A stretch of 19,651 nucleotides of DNA from Dehalococcoides mccartyi (GCA_945888895.1 CAMDAY010000012.1:1-19651), one strand, 5' to 3'. Counted from the stretch's first letter, positions 5,614 through 13,046 are shown. The notes: generated by a model from the sequence alone, not told the origin. Program-made: numbers and translations.

Positions 5614-7203
5614 GTGCCGGAACCCATCTCCTTTGCTATGCCCCCCGCCATGCCGCTCGAGTTCGGCGCGCTGCCCGGCCGTGCGTCCGTACCCGCGACC
5701 TCGACGGATGGCGCGCGCGTGCTGCTGGTGTCGACGTACGAACTGGGGCACCAGCCGATCGGCCTCGCCTCTCCCGCCGCCGCGCTCCGCGGCGCGGGAC
5801 ACGAGGTGCGCACGCTGGACCTCGCCGTCGACACGGCGACACCGGGCGTGCTGCGGGACATCAACTTGGTCGCGATCTCGGTCCCGATGCATACCGCCGC
5901 ACGGATCGGCCTCGAGTTCGCGCGCGCCGTGCGGGTGTCCGCCCCTGACCTGACAATCGTGTGCTACGGCATGTACGCCTCGCCCCTGCACGCGCAGCTG
6001 ACCGGCCCGGATCGCGCCGACCTTGTCATTGGCGGTGAGTACGAGGGTGGCCTGCTCGCGCTGGCGGGGCGCATCGCTGGACGCGCGAGCGAGGCCACGA
6101 TCCCCGGCGCGGGCGCGGTGCCGCTGCTCACGCGCCAGCGGTACCTCACCCCGGATCGTCGAGGGCTCCCCAGCCTCAATCGCTACGCTCGCGTGCGGCG
6201 CGCCGACGGCGAGCATGCTGCGGGGTACGTGGAGGCGACGCGGGGGTGCGCCCACTCCTGCACGCACTGCCCGATCACGCCCGTGTACGGTGGCGCGCTG
6301 CGCCTCGTGCAGCGCGAGGTCGTCCTGGCAGACATCGCGCAGCAGGTAGAGGCGGGCGCGCGGCACATCACCTTCGGCGACCCGGACTTCCTGAATGCCG
6401 TCCCACACTCCCTCGCCATCGTCGAGGCGCTGCACGAGCGCTGGCCGGACGTGACTTACGACGCGACGATCAAGGTGGAGCACCTGATGGAGCACGCGGC
6501 CCTGCTGCCGCGCCTGCACGAGACCGGCTGCATCTTCATCACCTCCGCGTTCGAGTCCTGCAACGACGCGATCCTCGCGACGCTGGAGAAGGGGCACACG
6601 CGCGCCGACATGGCCGCCGCGCTCGCCGCGACCGAGGCAGCCGGACTGCCGGTGCGACCCACCTGGGTCGCGTTCACCCCGTGGACCTCCATGGACGATG
6701 TGCTGGAGATGCTCGACTTCATCGCCGAGCACGAACTCGAACGGCACGTCCAGCCGGTGCAGTACGGACTGCGCCTGCTGCTCCCGCCCGGCTCCCCGCT
6801 GGTCGCCCGCCTCGCCGCCGAGGGGCGCCTGGGGGCCTTCGATGACAACGGACTGACGTATACCTGGCGTGCACTGGATCCGCGCGTAGACGCGCTGCAG
6901 GCGGAGCTGAGCGCCCTCGCCGAGGCGGCTGCGGACCCGGCCGGCACAGCGGGCTGTGACTGCGGCGACGACGCGTGTACCATCGCCTCAGAGGTTGAGG
7001 ACACGGCCATCACGTTCGCGCACGTCCGGGAGGCCGCCTACGCCGCCGCCGACCGCGCCCCGTCGACGGCGACCGCACTCAGGGGGAACCTGACGCTGGT
7101 ACCCGGCCTGACCGAGTCGTGGTTCTGCTGTGCGGAGCCCACTGCGCAGCAGATGACCGTGTTCCAGCTAGGGGGGCCGCCCGTCCCGGGCGCGCGCGTC
7201 TAG
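5614..7203 (+). CDS. B12-binding-type radical SAM protein with CCAEP tail
   Basis: The product has 529 residues. Residues about 25-150 look like a cobalamin-binding fold (VLLVSTYELG at the start, DLVIGGEYEGGLLAL later) without an obvious DxHxxG motif. The radical SAM core starts at EATRGCAHSCTHC, with Cys212, Cys216 and Cys219 spaced CX3CX2C for a 4Fe-4S cluster. A C-terminal Cys cluster follows (GCDCGDDAC; Cys448, 450, 455). The tail WFCCAEPT holds adjacent Cys505 and Cys506. I recall this as the CUAEP/CCAEP-tail radical SAM family, in which some members have selenocysteine at the second position; here the codons are TGC TGT. GTG 5614 is chosen for its GGGAGG site; ATG 5638 and 5650 are alternatives. 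Substrate unknown. Confidence 0.85.
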   Translation: MPEPISFAMPPAMPLEFGALPGRASVPATSTDGARVLLVSTYELGHQPIGLASPAAALRGAGHEVRTLDLAVDTATPGVLRDINLVAISVPMHTAARIGLEFARAVRVSAPDLTIVCYGMYASPLHAQLTGPDRADLVIGGEYEGGLLALAGRIAGRASEATIPGAGAVPLLTRQRYLTPDRRGLPSLNRYARVRRADGEHAAGYVEATRGCAHSCTHCPITPVYGGALRLVQREVVLADIAQQVEAGARHITFGDPDFLNAVPHSLAIVEALHERWPDVTYDATIKVEHLMEHAALLPRLHETGCIFITSAFESCNDAILATLEKGHTRADMAAALAATEAAGLPVRPTWVAFTPWTSMDDVLEMLDFIAEHELERHVQPVQYGLRLLLPPGSPLVARLAAEGRLGAFDDNGLTYTWRALDPRVDALQAELSALAEAAADPAGTAGCDCGDDACTIASEVEDTAITFAHVREAAYAAADRAPSTATALRGNLTLVPGLTESWFCCAEPTAQQMTVFQLGGPPVPGARV

Positions 7204-7276
7204 CCGGTGCGCTGGACGGGGGGTCGCGCGGGATCGTAGCGTTTGCCTCGGATACTCTGTGTGCCGCCCTTGGTGC

Positions 7277-7288
7277 TGCCTGCAGGCA
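7277..7288. promoter_or_regulatory. Perfect 12-bp palindrome TGCCTGCAGGCA
   Basis: It lies 29 nt before the ATG of the cytochrome gene and about 20 nt after a TACTCT -10 candidate (7253-7258). That is the position of a repressor operator or a leader hairpin. The match is perfect but the sequence is short and GC-rich. Confidence 0.3.
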
Positions 7289-7317
7289 CGCCCGCACACG
7301 CTTCGCGGAGGAAGAGC

Positions 7318-7836
7318 ATGCGAATGACGACGATCCGGCGCACGGCCCTGCTCGGGCTCCTCGTGCTTGGTGTGGGTGTACTGGCAGGCTGTACGAAGCA
7401 CGGCGACGAGGCCCGCGAGCGTCAGATCGAAGCGCAGGTCCAGCTCGCGGAGCGTGCCGGGGTGAAGGTCGAGAAAGCCGCCGACGGCACGACTTCGACG
7501 AACGCGCCCGCCCCCTCGAAGAGCGGCGGCGTCGCGGACGGCCCTGCCGCCCTCGGTCAGCGGATCGCGACCGCCAACGGCTGCGTGGCGTGCCACACCA
7601 TTGACGGCAAGGCCAGCGTCGGCCCGACGTGGAAGGGCCTCTCCGAGCGCAACACGGAGTTGGTCAGCGGCGGCCCCGTGAAGGCGGATGACGCCTACCT
7701 CAAGGAGTCGATCACGAACCCGAACGCGAAGGTCGTGAAGGGCTTCGCGCCGAACCTGATGCCCGCGACCTTCGGCAATTCCCTCAAGCCGGAGGAGATC
7801 GACCAGATCGTCGCCTACATCAAGACGCTCAAGTAA
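7318..7836 (+). CDS. c-type cytochrome lipoprotein, COX2 C-terminal-domain-like
   Basis: The product has 172 residues. A lipoprotein signal peptide ends in VLAGC (Cys25), so it should be anchored outside the cytoplasmic membrane. A charged linker follows, then one haem c domain: GCVACH (Cys89, Cys92, His93) binds the haem, and Met148 in NLMPATFG is the likely sixth ligand. The stretch ADDAYLKESITNPNAKVVKGF is typical of the cytochrome domain fused to cytochrome oxidase subunit II, here without the subunit. The domain ends IDQIVAYIKTLK. The start at ATG 7318 has GGAGGAAG upstream. It lies 114 nt after the radical SAM gene and ends in a 27-bp hairpin. Role: electron carrier; partner not shown. 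Confidence 0.9.
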   Translation: MRMTTIRRTALLGLLVLGVGVLAGCTKHGDEARERQIEAQVQLAERAGVKVEKAADGTTSTNAPAPSKSGGVADGPAALGQRIATANGCVACHTIDGKASVGPTWKGLSERNTELVSGGPVKADDAYLKESITNPNAKVVKGFAPNLMPATFGNSLKPEEIDQIVAYIKTLK

Positions 7837-7838
7837 CG

Positions 7839-7896
7839 CGACGCCACGTAACGAAAGGGGCGGCCGTGAGGCCGCCCCTTTCGTTACGTGGCGTCG
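7839..7896. terminator. Terminator with a perfect 27-bp stem
   Basis: Bases 7839-7865 pair without mismatch with 7870-7896 around a GTGA loop. The stem starts 2 nt after the cytochrome stop codon. The stem itself carries AAAGGGG and CCCCTTT, so a T-rich run lies within the 3' arm and not after it. It is the strongest hairpin in the window. Confidence 0.85.
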
Positions 7897-7933
7897 AGGT
7901 GCCGGTCGGGAGGCAACTCATCCGCCCACCTCG

Positions 7934-7939
7934 TACGCT
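7934..7939 (+). promoter_or_regulatory. -10 box TACGCT of the gene at 7963
   Basis: TACGCT lies 23 nt before the ATG at 7963, and a GAGGG ribosome-binding site sits between. Confidence 0.45.
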
Positions 7940-7962
7940 GGATGGGCAGCATTGAGGGTGGC

Positions 7963-8613
7963 ATGGCCGACACGTATCCGGGGAACCTGAGCGAGGCGGA
8001 GTTCCTCACGGCGTACGCGGGACACGCACTGCGGAAGCCGCAGGTGGTGGCCGACAACGTGCTGACGGGCATCTTCCTGACGGACGTGCGCTACCGCGGC
8101 GCGCTCACCGCCCTCCTGGTGCAGGAGTCGGTCGAGGCGGCGCGGCGCCTGGCGGCGGTATGGGTGGCGCTGACCGATCGCACGAGGCCAGTCGCACGCT
8201 CGCTCGCGGGACCGTTGCCCGACACCTCGGCGTGGGTGCGCTTCGCGCGGGCCGTCGAAGACGCGGCAATCGCGGAGCGTCCCGCCGCCCTGCTCCGCGC
8301 GATGGCGATCGACGACAGCGCGCTCCAGAGCGTCGAGGAGCTTTGTGCCTTCCAGGGCCTCGCGCGCTTCGAGGTGCCGATGCGCGTGCACGAGCCGGGG
8401 CCACCGACGGCGACCGTCAGCGGCACGAACCCCGGCGTACTGCTGCTCTCGAACACCACCCCGAACGCCACGGGGACGGGCGATCCGATCGAGGCGCGCA
8501 TGTCGCTCTCAGACGAGCAGATCATCGCCCTCGGCGACGCGACCGGTGACTTCACGGCGTGGGCCGGCGACTTCCTCGGCGCGTACATCGAGGGCCGCGC
8601 CGGGGCGCGCTAG
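7963..8613 (+). CDS. Conserved-looking protein of unknown function
   Basis: The product has 216 residues. It is soluble, mostly helical by composition, acidic, and lacks a signal peptide or membrane segment. The first half is Ala/Leu/Arg-rich (GALTALLVQESVEAARRLAA); the second has a Thr/Asn/Gly-rich stretch (SNTTPNATGTGDP, about 167-179) and ends in LSDEQIIALGDATGDFTAWA. I recognise no motif. Third-position bias is strong, so coding is not in doubt. ATG 7963 is preferred for its GAGGG site; ATG 7942 in the same frame would add seven residues. It converges on the methyltransferase gene, overlapping its 3' end by 4 nt (8610-8613). Confidence 0.8.
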   Translation: MADTYPGNLSEAEFLTAYAGHALRKPQVVADNVLTGIFLTDVRYRGALTALLVQESVEAARRLAAVWVALTDRTRPVARSLAGPLPDTSAWVRFARAVEDAAIAERPAALLRAMAIDDSALQSVEELCAFQGLARFEVPMRVHEPGPPTATVSGTNPGVLLLSNTTPNATGTGDPIEARMSLSDEQIIALGDATGDFTAWAGDFLGAYIEGRAGAR

Positions 8614-9347
8614 CCGCGTGACAGCGTCGCGATGAGGATCCCGGTGGCGACCGAGACGTTGAGGGAGGTCACCGCCTCGCCCTTCGGCGCGATCTGGCAC
8701 ACCTCGTCGCAGGTCTCGAGGGTGAGACGGCGCAGGCCGTCTTCCTCGTTGCCGACGACGAGGAGCCAGGGGCGGTCGCGCGGGATGTCCTCCACGCTGC
8801 GCTCAGCGTGCTCCGACGATCCGAGGATCCACAGGCCCGCGGCCTTCGCCGCTTCGAGGGCGCGACGCAGGTTGGTCTCCACGGCGAACGGCACGGCCTC
8901 GACGCCCCCGCTGGCAACGTCGTAGACGACGGCGGAGAGCGGCGCCGCACGGTCGGAGGTCATGACGATCCCACGCACGCCGAAGAACGCCGCGCTGCGA
9001 AAGATCGAGCCTACGTTGTGCGGGTCCTGCAGCGAGTCGAGCGCGAGCCACAGTCCGCCGCCCGCAGCGTTCGAGTCCCTCCCTCGGGAGTACAAGGCAT
9101 CGAGGGAGATCGGGGCGCGCTCCTTCACGGATGCCTCGGGCCCCGCGCGGCCACCCTCGCGCTCGCGGCGTCGAGGATCGGCGCGCTCGCTGTTGACGAC
9201 GGGCGTGCCGAACTGCTTCGCCTGCGCTGCCACGCGCTCCCACCCGCCCGGCGCGCGGCCCCCGGGCAGCCGGACGCTGAACACATCGGCGGGACGTGAC
9301 TCGAAAGCGGCGAGGACGGCGTGAGGATTGCGCAGTGCGAGGGTCAT
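8610..9347 (-). CDS. rlmB: TrmH/SpoU-family 23S rRNA (guanosine 2'-O) methyltransferase, RlmB-like
   Basis: The product has 245 residues and shows the SPOUT knot motifs of the family in order: motif 1 LDSLQDPHNVGSIFRSA (103-119, Asn111, Arg117), motif 2 VVGNEEDGLR (197-206, Glu201) and motif 3 IAPKGEAVTSLNVSVA (219-234, Ser228, Asn230). The N-terminal part starting RNPHAVLAAF is the small substrate-binding domain of RlmB, followed by a charged linker (54-77). RlmB methylates G2251 of E. coli 23S rRNA; tRNA-acting relatives cannot be excluded. ATG 9347 is chosen because a TACCGT box lies exactly 7 nt upstream, implying a leaderless transcript; the longer open frame upstream is the antisense of the divergent gene. 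Confidence 0.9.
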   Translation of the reverse strand: MTLALRNPHAVLAAFESRPADVFSVRLPGGRAPGGWERVAAQAKQFGTPVVNSERADPRRREREGGRAGPEASVKERAPISLDALYSRGRDSNAAGGGLWLALDSLQDPHNVGSIFRSAAFFGVRGIVMTSDRAAPLSAVVYDVASGGVEAVPFAVETNLRRALEAAKAAGLWILGSSEHAERSVEDIPRDRPWLLVVGNEEDGLRRLTLETCDEVCQIAPKGEAVTSLNVSVATGILIATLSRG

Positions 9348-9354
9348 ACCTCGC

Positions 9355-9360
9355 ACGGTA
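9355..9360 (-). promoter_or_regulatory. -10 box TACCGT, leaderless start
   Basis: Minus-strand TACCGT ends 7 nt before the ATG at 9347, with no ribosome-binding site. It is back to back with the box for the divergent gene at 9412. Confidence 0.5.
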
Positions 9361-9398
9361 GCGCAGCGGCCCCGGAAGATCGCTGGAGAGTCGCCACC

Positions 9399-9404
9399 TA
9401 CACT
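9399..9404 (+). promoter_or_regulatory. -10 box TACACT, leaderless start
   Basis: TACACT ends 7 nt before the ATG at 9412, with no ribosome-binding site between. The divergent promoter pair occupies only 64 nt. Confidence 0.5.
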
Positions 9405-9411
9405 CGGAAAC

Positions 9412-10677
9412 ATGCGCTGGATCGTCGCCATCATCGCCGTCGCCTCCGCGGTCTTCGCGACACTCACGCTGTCCTCGGGCATCGACGTGTGGGCGCAGAC
9501 CGGGCCAACGCCCACCGCCATTGCCATGCCGCAGGCCACCTCGACGCCTGCGCCGGCGCCTGTCGCCTGCACCGGCATCGCCGCGACCGATGCGCGCCGG
9601 GCGGCGTGTGGCGTCGTGGTCTCCTCGACACCTCGTGCGATCACGTGGCAGCACGAGGTCACACCGATCGAGGCCGCACTCGCGACGCCGCGGCTCGCGT
9701 TCCGGGGCACTCGCCCGCGCGTCGACTCGCGCCCGATGGACACCGTGACCGTCTGGCACCGCGACGCGACGACCGGCGCGTGGCAGTCGTGGACCTCGAC
9801 GCCCGTCGGCCCCTTCGCGACGCTCCGCGCGTTCGAGCCGGGCGAGACGTACGAGGTGGTCGCCAGTGTTGACCTCGACCTGAGCCTCGCGGCGGTGCGT
9901 ACCTCGGTGTTCTCGGGTGCGCGCATCGTGTCGCTGTACGGACACCCCGGCGTCGCGACGATGGGCGCGCTTGGCACCTACGCGACCGCGGGCGGCGCGG
10001 CAGCCGCCGTCGAGGATCTCGTCGCGCTGTACCAGCCGCTCAGTGGCGAGACGAAGGTCGTGGGCGCGCTGCACGTGATCACCGCCGTTGCGCAGGCCGA
10101 CGCGGGCTGGGACGGCACCTATCTGGGACGGATGTCGATGGCCGCCATCGCCCCGTACGTCGAGGCGACGCTCGCGCGCGGACAGCTGCTGTTCCTCGAC
10201 GTGCAGGTGGGCTGGAGCGACCCGCTGGCCGAGGTGCGCGCGCTGGAGCCGCTCCTCGTCGAGCCGCACGTCCACATGGCCCTCGACCCGGAGTTCGCGA
10301 CGAAGGCCAAGAACTGGCCGCCCGGCGAGTCGATCGGCTACCTGACTCCCGAGCAGGTCAACGACGTGCAGTACTACCTGCGCGACCTGAGCGCACGCGC
10401 CGGGGTGCCCTCGAAGGTGCTGGTGCTGCACCAGTTCCGTAGCGACATGCTGTACGAGCCCGAGCGCATCGAGCAGGTGGCGGGCGTCGACCTCGTGATC
10501 GACATGGACGGCTGGGGGCCGCCGTGGCAGAAGCTGGACGGCTACCTCGCCTATGCGCGCGCGCCCTACGCCGAGTACGCGGGCTTCAAGCTCTTCTACC
10601 TGTGGGAGGTCCCGGTGATGAGTCCTGCCGAGGTGATGGCGCTCGCCCACCCGCCCGACTACCTGATCTACCAGTAG
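9412..10677 (+). CDS. Secreted protein of unknown function, possible TIM-barrel domain
   Basis: The product has 421 residues. Residues 1-29 form a signal peptide ending near VWAQ. A Thr/Pro/Ala linker (31-51) leads to a region with two Cys (53 and 66) that may pair. A beta-rich module (about 60-165, with VTVWHRDATTGAWQSWT) precedes a C-terminal domain (about 168-421) in which strands ending in acidic or aromatic residues alternate with helices: GALHVITAVAQADAGW, LLFLDVQVGWSD, HMALDPEF, VLVLHQF, DLVIDMDGWG, FKLFYLW. That pattern suggests a glycoside-hydrolase-like barrel. I do not recognise a named family or certain catalytic residues. Start is leaderless behind TACACT. Confidence 0.75.
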   Translation: MRWIVAIIAVASAVFATLTLSSGIDVWAQTGPTPTAIAMPQATSTPAPAPVACTGIAATDARRAACGVVVSSTPRAITWQHEVTPIEAALATPRLAFRGTRPRVDSRPMDTVTVWHRDATTGAWQSWTSTPVGPFATLRAFEPGETYEVVASVDLDLSLAAVRTSVFSGARIVSLYGHPGVATMGALGTYATAGGAAAAVEDLVALYQPLSGETKVVGALHVITAVAQADAGWDGTYLGRMSMAAIAPYVEATLARGQLLFLDVQVGWSDPLAEVRALEPLLVEPHVHMALDPEFATKAKNWPPGESIGYLTPEQVNDVQYYLRDLSARAGVPSKVLVLHQFRSDMLYEPERIEQVAGVDLVIDMDGWGPPWQKLDGYLAYARAPYAEYAGFKLFYLWEVPVMSPAEVMALAHPPDYLIYQ

Positions 10678-10683
10678 TCCCGT

Positions 10684-10724
10684 CCCCTCTCCTGCGAGGC
10701 GGGAGAGGGTCGGGGTGAGGGTTC
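10684..10724 (+). repeat. Solitary copy of the G-rich palindromic repeat motif
   Basis: CCCTCTCC (10685-10692) pairs with GGAGAGGG (10702-10709), and the downstream sequence TCGGGGTGAGGGT matches the right end of repeat copy B. It follows the stop codon at 10677 within 10 nt and may also act as a terminator of the secreted-protein gene. Confidence 0.6.
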
Positions 10725-10749
10725 CGCCTCCCCCGCGACGGCGGACAGA

Positions 10750-11240
10750 CTACTTCCCGTCGAAGGCGCGCTGGAGCTCGGCTACGTCGAGCTTTTTCAT
10801 CTGGAACATCGCGGCGGTCACGCGGGCAACCTTCTCGGAGTCCGGGTCGTTCAGCATCGCCTCCCAGCCCTTCGGGACGACCTGCCACCACAGGCCGAAC
10901 TTGTCCTTCAGCCAGCCGCAGTTCTGCGAGTCCGGGTCCCCGCCCTCGCTGAGCCTGTCCCAGTAGTAGTCAACCTCGGCCTGGTCGTCGCACGGGATCT
11001 CGAAGGAGACCGCCTCGGTGAACTTGAACATCGGACCGCCGTTGAGGCCGATGAAGGCGTGCCGTTCAGCTCAAACCCCACGGTCATGACGGAACCGGGC
11101 TCCTGTCCGTGCTGTTCCCTGCCGACCCCGGTGAAGCGGGTGACGCCGCCCATCTTGGAGTCCTTGAAGATGCCGGTGTAGAAACGCGCGGCCTCCTCGG
11201 CATTGCCGTCGAACCACAGGTTCGGTCGGAGCTGGCTCAT
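10750..11240 (-). pseudogene. VOC-family (PhnB/3-demethylubiquinone methyltransferase-like) protein split by a frameshift
   Basis: The N-terminal part from ATG 11240 reads QLRPNLWFDGNAEEAARFYT and then VMTVGFELNGT. The frame then turns to nonsense (SSASTAVRCSS) and stops at 10908. The C-terminal part continues in another frame as AFIGLNGGPMFKFTEAVSFE, followed by GGDPDSQNCGWLKDKFGLWW and LDVAELQRAFDGK, ending at 10750. Together they form one PF06983-type VOC protein of normal length. Adding one base near 11058-11060, after codons for NGT, restores the frame. There is no obvious slippery heptamer, so this is a single-base deletion or a sequencing error. The start has AGGAGG and a TAACCT box (11280-11285) upstream, which argues for a recent event. 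Confidence 0.85.
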
Positions 11241-11331
11241 CGAGTGTTCCTCCTCGGGGGCGGCGATGCGGTCGCGTCGAGGTTAACGAACCGGCGCGCT
11301 CAGATCAGCAACAGACTGGCAGTGCAACAGG

Positions 11332-11357
11332 CAGGGGCGGCCTCGCGGCCGCCCCTG
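11332..11357 (-). terminator. Terminator hairpin of the aldo/keto reductase gene
   Basis: An 11-bp perfect stem (11332-11342 with 11347-11357; CAGGGGCGGCC and complement) has a 4-nt loop. It begins 30 nt beyond the reductase stop on the minus strand and lies before the promoter of the VOC gene. Confidence 0.8.
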
Positions 11358-11386
11358 TCGTGGATGCACGGCGGACCGCCGAGGGG

Positions 11387-12328
11387 CTAGCCTTTCGTGA
11401 TCTCGTCGACTTCCTTCATCTCCTCGGCGGTCAGGCGCCACTCGGCGGCGGCGGCGTTCGCGCGCACCTGCTCGGGCTTCGTTGCGCCGGCGATCACGCT
11501 GCCGACGTACGGCTTCGTCGCGAGCCACGAGAACGCGAGCTCGAGGATGGTGTGGCCGTGGGCAGTTGCCCAGTCCTCCAGCTTCTGCGCGGCGGCGAGG
11601 TTGCGCTCCGTGAAGAAGCGGTCGGTCTGCATCCCCGGCGACGCGAGGCGCGTGCCGGCGGGGGCGTCCTGGCCCGGACGGTACTTGCCGGTGAGCATGC
11701 CGCTCGCCAGCGGGTAATACGGGAGCAGGCTCTGGCCGTAGCGCGTGATCGCCGGGATGTGCTCCGCCTCGACATCCCGGTTGAGCAGGCTGTACTCGAC
11801 CTGCGAGGAGATGAACGGGACGTAGTGGTTCATGCGGGAGGTGATCTCCGCCTCGGCCACCTGCCAGCCCGCGTAGTTCGAGGAGCCGATGTACCGCACC
11901 TTGCCGGAGGACACGAGGTCGTCCATGGCGCGCAGCGTCTCGCCGATCGGGGTGATCGGGTCCGGGCGGTGCATCTGGTACAGGTCGATGTAGTCCGTCT
12001 GGAGGCGGCGCAGGGAGTTCTCGACGGCCTCCATGATCCAACGGCGCGAGCCGCCGCGGTGCATCGGAGCCTGGTCGAAGGCGTTGCCGAACTTGGTGGC
12101 GATCACGGCCTCGTGGCGGCGCCCTTTCAGCGCGGCGCCGAAGAACTCCTCCGACTTGCCCTGCCCGCCGTAGATGTCGGCCTCATCGAAGAGGTTGATG
12201 CCAAGGTCGAGCGCCTCGTTCACCACCAGCGCGGTGGCGGCGGCGTCCATGCGGCCACCGAAGTTGTTGGTGCCAATGCCGACGATCGAGACCTGCAGGC
12301 CTGAGCGGCCCAAGTTGCGGTATTCCAT
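11387..12328 (-). CDS. Aldo/keto reductase
   Basis: The product has 313 residues, normal for the family, which reduces carbonyls with NADPH inside a TIM barrel. The catalytic tetrad is present: Asp48 and Tyr53 in FDEADIYGG, Lys79 in VIATKF and His120 in YQMHRPD. RYIGSSNY (145-152) and LPYYPLASGMLTGKYR match the cofactor side of the barrel, and the C-terminal stretch VGSVIAGATKPEQVRANAAA is the usual NADP-binding segment. It most resembles the YajO/YghZ and potassium-channel beta-subunit group. ATG 12328 begins the conserved MEYRNLGRSG; an AAGGA site lies upstream. Substrate cannot be told. It ends in the hairpin at 11332-11357. Confidence 0.95.
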   Translation of the reverse strand: MEYRNLGRSGLQVSIVGIGTNNFGGRMDAAATALVVNEALDLGINLFDEADIYGGQGKSEEFFGAALKGRRHEAVIATKFGNAFDQAPMHRGGSRRWIMEAVENSLRRLQTDYIDLYQMHRPDPITPIGETLRAMDDLVSSGKVRYIGSSNYAGWQVAEAEITSRMNHYVPFISSQVEYSLLNRDVEAEHIPAITRYGQSLLPYYPLASGMLTGKYRPGQDAPAGTRLASPGMQTDRFFTERNLAAAQKLEDWATAHGHTILELAFSWLATKPYVGSVIAGATKPEQVRANAAAAEWRLTAEEMKEVDEITKG

Positions 12329-12443
12329 GGTTCGAGTCCTTCTATTCCCACGCGGGACGGTTCGCCGTTGCTGGGTGACGCGGGGACGAGGCGCGACCAT
12401 GCGGTCGATGTCAGAGCGCGAAGAGCACCGGTGCGTATACGAA

Positions 12444-12476
12444 ATGAGCGCGCCGAGTATACCCCGGCGCGCTCAT
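12444..12476 (-). terminator. Terminator hairpin after the FmdB gene
   Basis: A perfect 12-bp stem (12444-12455 with 12465-12476, ATGAGCGCGCCG) and a 9-nt loop begin 51 nt past the FmdB stop. On the minus strand it is followed by TTTCGTAT. Confidence 0.7.
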
Positions 12477-12526
12477 CGAACAGCGCAGTACGCGTGAGAC
12501 ATGCGGGCGATGAACCCGCGGTGCCG

Positions 12527-13030
12527 CTACTCCTTGAGCTTCTTCTTGGCCATCTCGCGCTCCGCCTTGAGGGCGGTCTGCTTCGCGCGCTCCTCGACCT
12601 TGGTGCCCTTGGTCGTACGCAGGCGCTTCTTGACGTCCTCTTCCTTGCGGGTGGTGTCGTCGATCACGCGCGCACGGATCTCCGGGTCGACGTGCTTCTT
12701 CGCCTCCTGGAGCAGCTCGTACGTCTCGATGTCCTCGATCGAGGGGCGCTCGGTGGGCTCCTCCGGGTTCAGCTCCGGGTGGCTGTAGCCATCGCTCGGG
12801 CCGGAGATCGGCGCCGAGACGCGCTTGCCGAAGTGGTAGAACGAGCCGTCGTCCGGGATGCGGCGTGGGTACCCGTCGCGGTACGTGAACATCGCGAACT
12901 CGCGCGAGACGATCCGCTTCGCGTCCTCGTCACACTCCGGACACGGCTGATCCATGGACGCCTGCTTGGCCGGGCGCAGCAGCTCGAAGACGCCGTTGCA
13001 GTCGGCGCAGAAGTACTCGTAAAGCGGCAT
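12527..13030 (-). CDS. FmdB-family zinc-ribbon protein with charged C-terminal extension
   Basis: The product has 167 residues. The N-terminal MPLYEYFCADCNGVFE and PCPECDEDAKRIVS form a zinc ribbon with ligands Cys8, Cys11, Cys30 and Cys33, the hallmark of FmdB/CxxC_CXXC_SSSS proteins. Family members are often 70-110 residues. Here a proline-rich middle is followed by a long charged helix (about 100-167, ending AEREMAKKKLKE) that could be a coiled coil or contact nucleic acid. Function is unknown; a regulatory role was proposed for the founding member. The start has GGGAGG upstream and a TAACAT box at 13057-13062, itself inside a small hairpin. Confidence 0.88.
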   Translation of the reverse strand: MPLYEYFCADCNGVFELLRPAKQASMDQPCPECDEDAKRIVSREFAMFTYRDGYPRRIPDDGSFYHFGKRVSAPISGPSDGYSHPELNPEEPTERPSIEDIETYELLQEAKKHVDPEIRARVIDDTTRKEEDVKKRLRTTKGTKVEERAKQTALKAEREMAKKKLKE

Positions 13031-13046
13031 TCGGTGATCCCTCCCC

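Noticed and set aside
7120..7203. Possible in-frame UGA/selenocysteine in the radical SAM tail
   Set aside because: The tail codons are TGG TTC TGC TGT GCG GAG CCC; there is no in-frame TGA and the frame ends normally at TAG 7201-7203.
8803..10650. 615-codon minus-strand open frame
   Set aside because: It is antisense to the secreted-protein gene and out of frame with the RlmB-like gene, both of which show clear protein motifs.
11050..11065. Programmed frameshift in the VOC gene
   Set aside because: No slippery heptamer or downstream pseudoknot is evident at the junction, and the family is normally encoded in one frame.
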